NCBI GenBank assembly: GCA_022720335.1
Contig: JAIHVJ010000020.1
Span: forward strand, 1 to 19,259
Source: Collinsella sp.
GTDB taxonomy: Bacteria; Actinomycetota; Coriobacteriia; Coriobacteriales; Coriobacteriaceae
Reading direction: 5' to 3'
Length of the DNA stretch: 19,259 bases
Below are positions 17,891 through 19,259 of this stretch, in pieces (position 1 is the stretch's first letter; every line of letters begins with the position of its first letter). The position numbers and the translations under genes were made by a program. Below the pieces are notes generated by a model. The model did no database searches and was not told the origin of the DNA. It saw only the letters and a program-made list of their open reading frames with translations.

Positions 17891-18628
17891 ATGGATAACT
17901 ATTTGGACTTGATGCGCGCTCGCCGCGAGCAGATTCTGGAACGTTTTTATGCGGCGCTCGATCGCGCGGGCCGTCCCCACGACGCCGCGCGCCTCATTGC
18001 CGTGTCCAAGACCGTTGGTGTCGATGAGACCGTTGCCGCCATCCAGGCGGGGTATCGCCATTTTGCCGAGAATCGCCCGCAGGAGCTGGTTCGCAAGCTC
18101 ACAGGTTTGGCGGAGCATCCGGAGCTGCCCGAGGTGCGCTTCGATATGATCGGCAACCTGCAGACCAATAAGATCAATGCGGTGCTGGGCTCAGCCGAGC
18201 TGATTCACTCGGTGGGTTCGCTGCATCTGGCGCAGGCGATCTCGAGCCGTGCTGCCCGCAAGATTGAGGCAGGCGAACTCGCCGGCCCCCAGCGTGTGCT
18301 CATTGAGGTCAATGTGAGTGGTGAGGAGTCGAAGGGAGGCTTTTCGCCCGATGAGATTCGCGCCGCCGCGGGTGAGCTTGCGGAACTTGAGGGAATTTGC
18401 GTACAGGGGCTTATGACTATGGCGCCCCGGGGGAATAAGGATGTGGCACGCCGCACCTTTGCGGGGCTTCGTGAGCTGAGGGATGAGCTGGAGGCGGCGC
18501 ATCCCGATTTGAACCTGCCTGAGCTTTCCTGCGGCATGAGCGAAGACTTTGAGCCTGCCCTTGAGGAGGGCTCTACGCTCGTTCGCCTGGGCAGGGTAGT
18601 ATTTAGCCCGGAGTTTGCAGTAAAATAA
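17891..18628 (+). CDS. yggS: PLP homeostasis protein (YggS/YlmE/PROSC family)
   Basis: This family binds pyridoxal phosphate and helps keep PLP and amino-acid pools balanced; no enzymatic reaction is established. The 245 residues form a single alanine-racemase-like barrel. The PLP lysine is K40 in LIAVSKT. HFAENRPQE at 57-65, FDMIGNLQTNK, IEVNVSGEESKGGF, GLMTMAP and LSCGMSEDFEPAL match the family in order. ATG 17891 is preferred because CGGAGG (17876-17881) lies nine bases upstream. An upstream in-frame extension would run back through the terminator stem. It corresponds to ylmE and leads the yggS-sepF-yggT group. Confidence 0.93.
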   Translation: MDNYLDLMRARREQILERFYAALDRAGRPHDAARLIAVSKTVGVDETVAAIQAGYRHFAENRPQELVRKLTGLAEHPELPEVRFDMIGNLQTNKINAVLGSAELIHSVGSLHLAQAISSRAARKIEAGELAGPQRVLIEVNVSGEESKGGFSPDEIRAAAGELAELEGICVQGLMTMAPRGNKDVARRTFAGLRELRDELEAAHPDLNLPELSCGMSEDFEPALEEGSTLVRLGRVVFSPEFAVK

Positions 18629-18688
18629 GGCTCTGAAGTGCGCACTGATTATCGGGGCGCCTGCACTAAACCGCGAGAGGACACAACC

Positions 18689-19178
18689 ATGGGCTTCCTT
18701 GACGAGATTAAAAATAAGATGCACCTGGGCGGCCAGCAGGGTTACGACCAGGGTTATGGCCAGGACGACGACTACGGCTACGATGATGGCTATGACGATG
18801 GCTATCAGGGCAACGGCTACAGCGGTGCTTCGGGCGAGGGCTTCTACACCCAAGACGAGCCGAGCAACGGCCTGCTTGGTCAGACGCGCCGTGGTGAAGC
18901 TGAGTCGGTTGCCGTGTATACACGCTCCGGGCAGCTGGTCGGCGATGACTCCCGCCATGCCACGACGTATAACCCGCCTTCGCGCTCGCAGGACAGTGTT
19001 GCGAGCGGTTATCGTCCTGGTGCCTATGACACTCTTGGACTTCTCTTACGGCTTTGCCTGCGGTCTGGGTGCCACGGTCAAGGAGGTGGGCGACCGCGTG
19101 TTCATGGTGCTGCCCGCCGGTTGCGAGGTCAAAGATTCCGATCTCAAGAAGCTTCGTGCCGACGGCTACCTTAAGTAA
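18689..19178 (+). pseudogene. sepF: Cell division protein SepF, core deletion and frameshift
   Basis: SepF anchors FtsZ to the membrane and is essential in bacteria that lack FtsA. The start MGFLDEIKNKMHLG (amphipathic membrane helix) follows GAGAGG by eight bases and is typical. Next comes a Gly/Tyr/Asp-rich linker, and the frame is normal through YRPGAYDT (to about 19033). The end of the family domain, LLDFSYGFACGLG followed by VFMVLPAGCEV and ADGYLK, is clear but in the other frame, reaching TAA at 19176-19178. About 40 residues that should form the first strand, helix and second strand of the core are missing. The lost DNA must be 2 modulo 3 in length. Read without correction, the original frame ends at 19174 with an unrelated tail. 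The product should be inactive unless this is a sequence error. Confidence 0.85.
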
Positions 19179-19199
19179 AGACAAGACGAGGAGATTCCC

Positions 19200-19259
19200 A
19201 TCAACATCTACACTATCGTCCAGCTGGTCAATACGCTGTTCAACTTCTATTCCACGCTC
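19200..19259 (+). CDS. yggT: YggT/YlmG-family membrane protein, 5' end only, apparent ATC start
   Basis: Twenty codons (INIYTIVQLVNTLFNFYSTL) resemble the first membrane helix of YggT proteins, which usually follow sepF. GAGGAG (19188-19193) lies six bases before ATC 19200, exactly where ATG would be expected. No ATG, GTG or TTG occurs in this frame between the sepF stop and the window end; the only other near-cognate candidates are ATT 19194 and CTG 19224. This is either an unusual start codon or a one-base change. The gene continues past the window. Confidence 0.55.
   Translation, partial: MNIYTIVQLVNTLFNFYSTL

Noticed and set aside
18689..19178. Programmed frameshifting as the explanation for sepF
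   Set aside because: Shifting frames would not restore the roughly 40 missing core residues, and no slippery run is present at 19025-19040.

Overview
The window is a GC-rich stretch (roughly 60% by eye) in which every gene lies on the + strand. It carries the distal half of a dcw (division and cell wall) cluster, a phosphate-uptake operon, and then the start of the ylmE/sepF/yggT block. The gene order, the absence of ftsA between ftsQ and ftsZ, the presence of sepF, the Shine-Dalgarno style and the protein wording suggest an actinobacterium of class Coriobacteriia, most likely Collinsella or a close relative. The genus is an inference from memory, not from a database search.

Layout. 2-916: 3' end of a class B penicillin-binding protein (ftsI). 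1042-9757: murF, mraY, murD, ftsW, murG, murC and murB, mostly overlapping or only a few bases apart. Together these add the last amino acids to the UDP-MurNAc peptide, move it to the lipid carrier, complete lipid II and polymerise it at the septum. 9714-12324: ftsQ and ftsZ, with a 199-bp AT-richer regulatory gap in front of ftsZ and a strong terminator behind it. 12535-17771: pgeF (ylmD) followed by pstS, pstC, pstA, pstB and phoU, a complete high-affinity phosphate transporter and its regulator; pgeF and pstS overlap as ATGA. A GC-rich stem-loop closes this unit. 17891-19259: yggS (ylmE), sepF (ylmF) and the first codons of yggT (ylmG). The phosphate operon therefore sits inside the normally contiguous ylmD-ylmE-ylmF-ylmG series.

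Three genes look damaged. murD is in frame but lacks about 70 residues that include the ATP-binding P-loop. sepF lacks the first part of its core domain, and its C-terminal part is in another frame. yggT appears to begin at ATC instead of ATG. The two deletions both start right after the same 9-mer, GCCTATGAC, and I found no other copy of that 9-mer in the window. MurD is normally essential, and SepF is the expected FtsZ membrane anchor where FtsA is missing. The leading explanations are therefore assembly error or a mixed or defective template; real lesions compensated by copies elsewhere are the more interesting alternative.

I saw no tRNA, rRNA, CRISPR array, insertion sequence or phage gene. 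No gene-free stretch exceeds 300 bases; the longest is the 210-bp ftsZ-pgeF gap.
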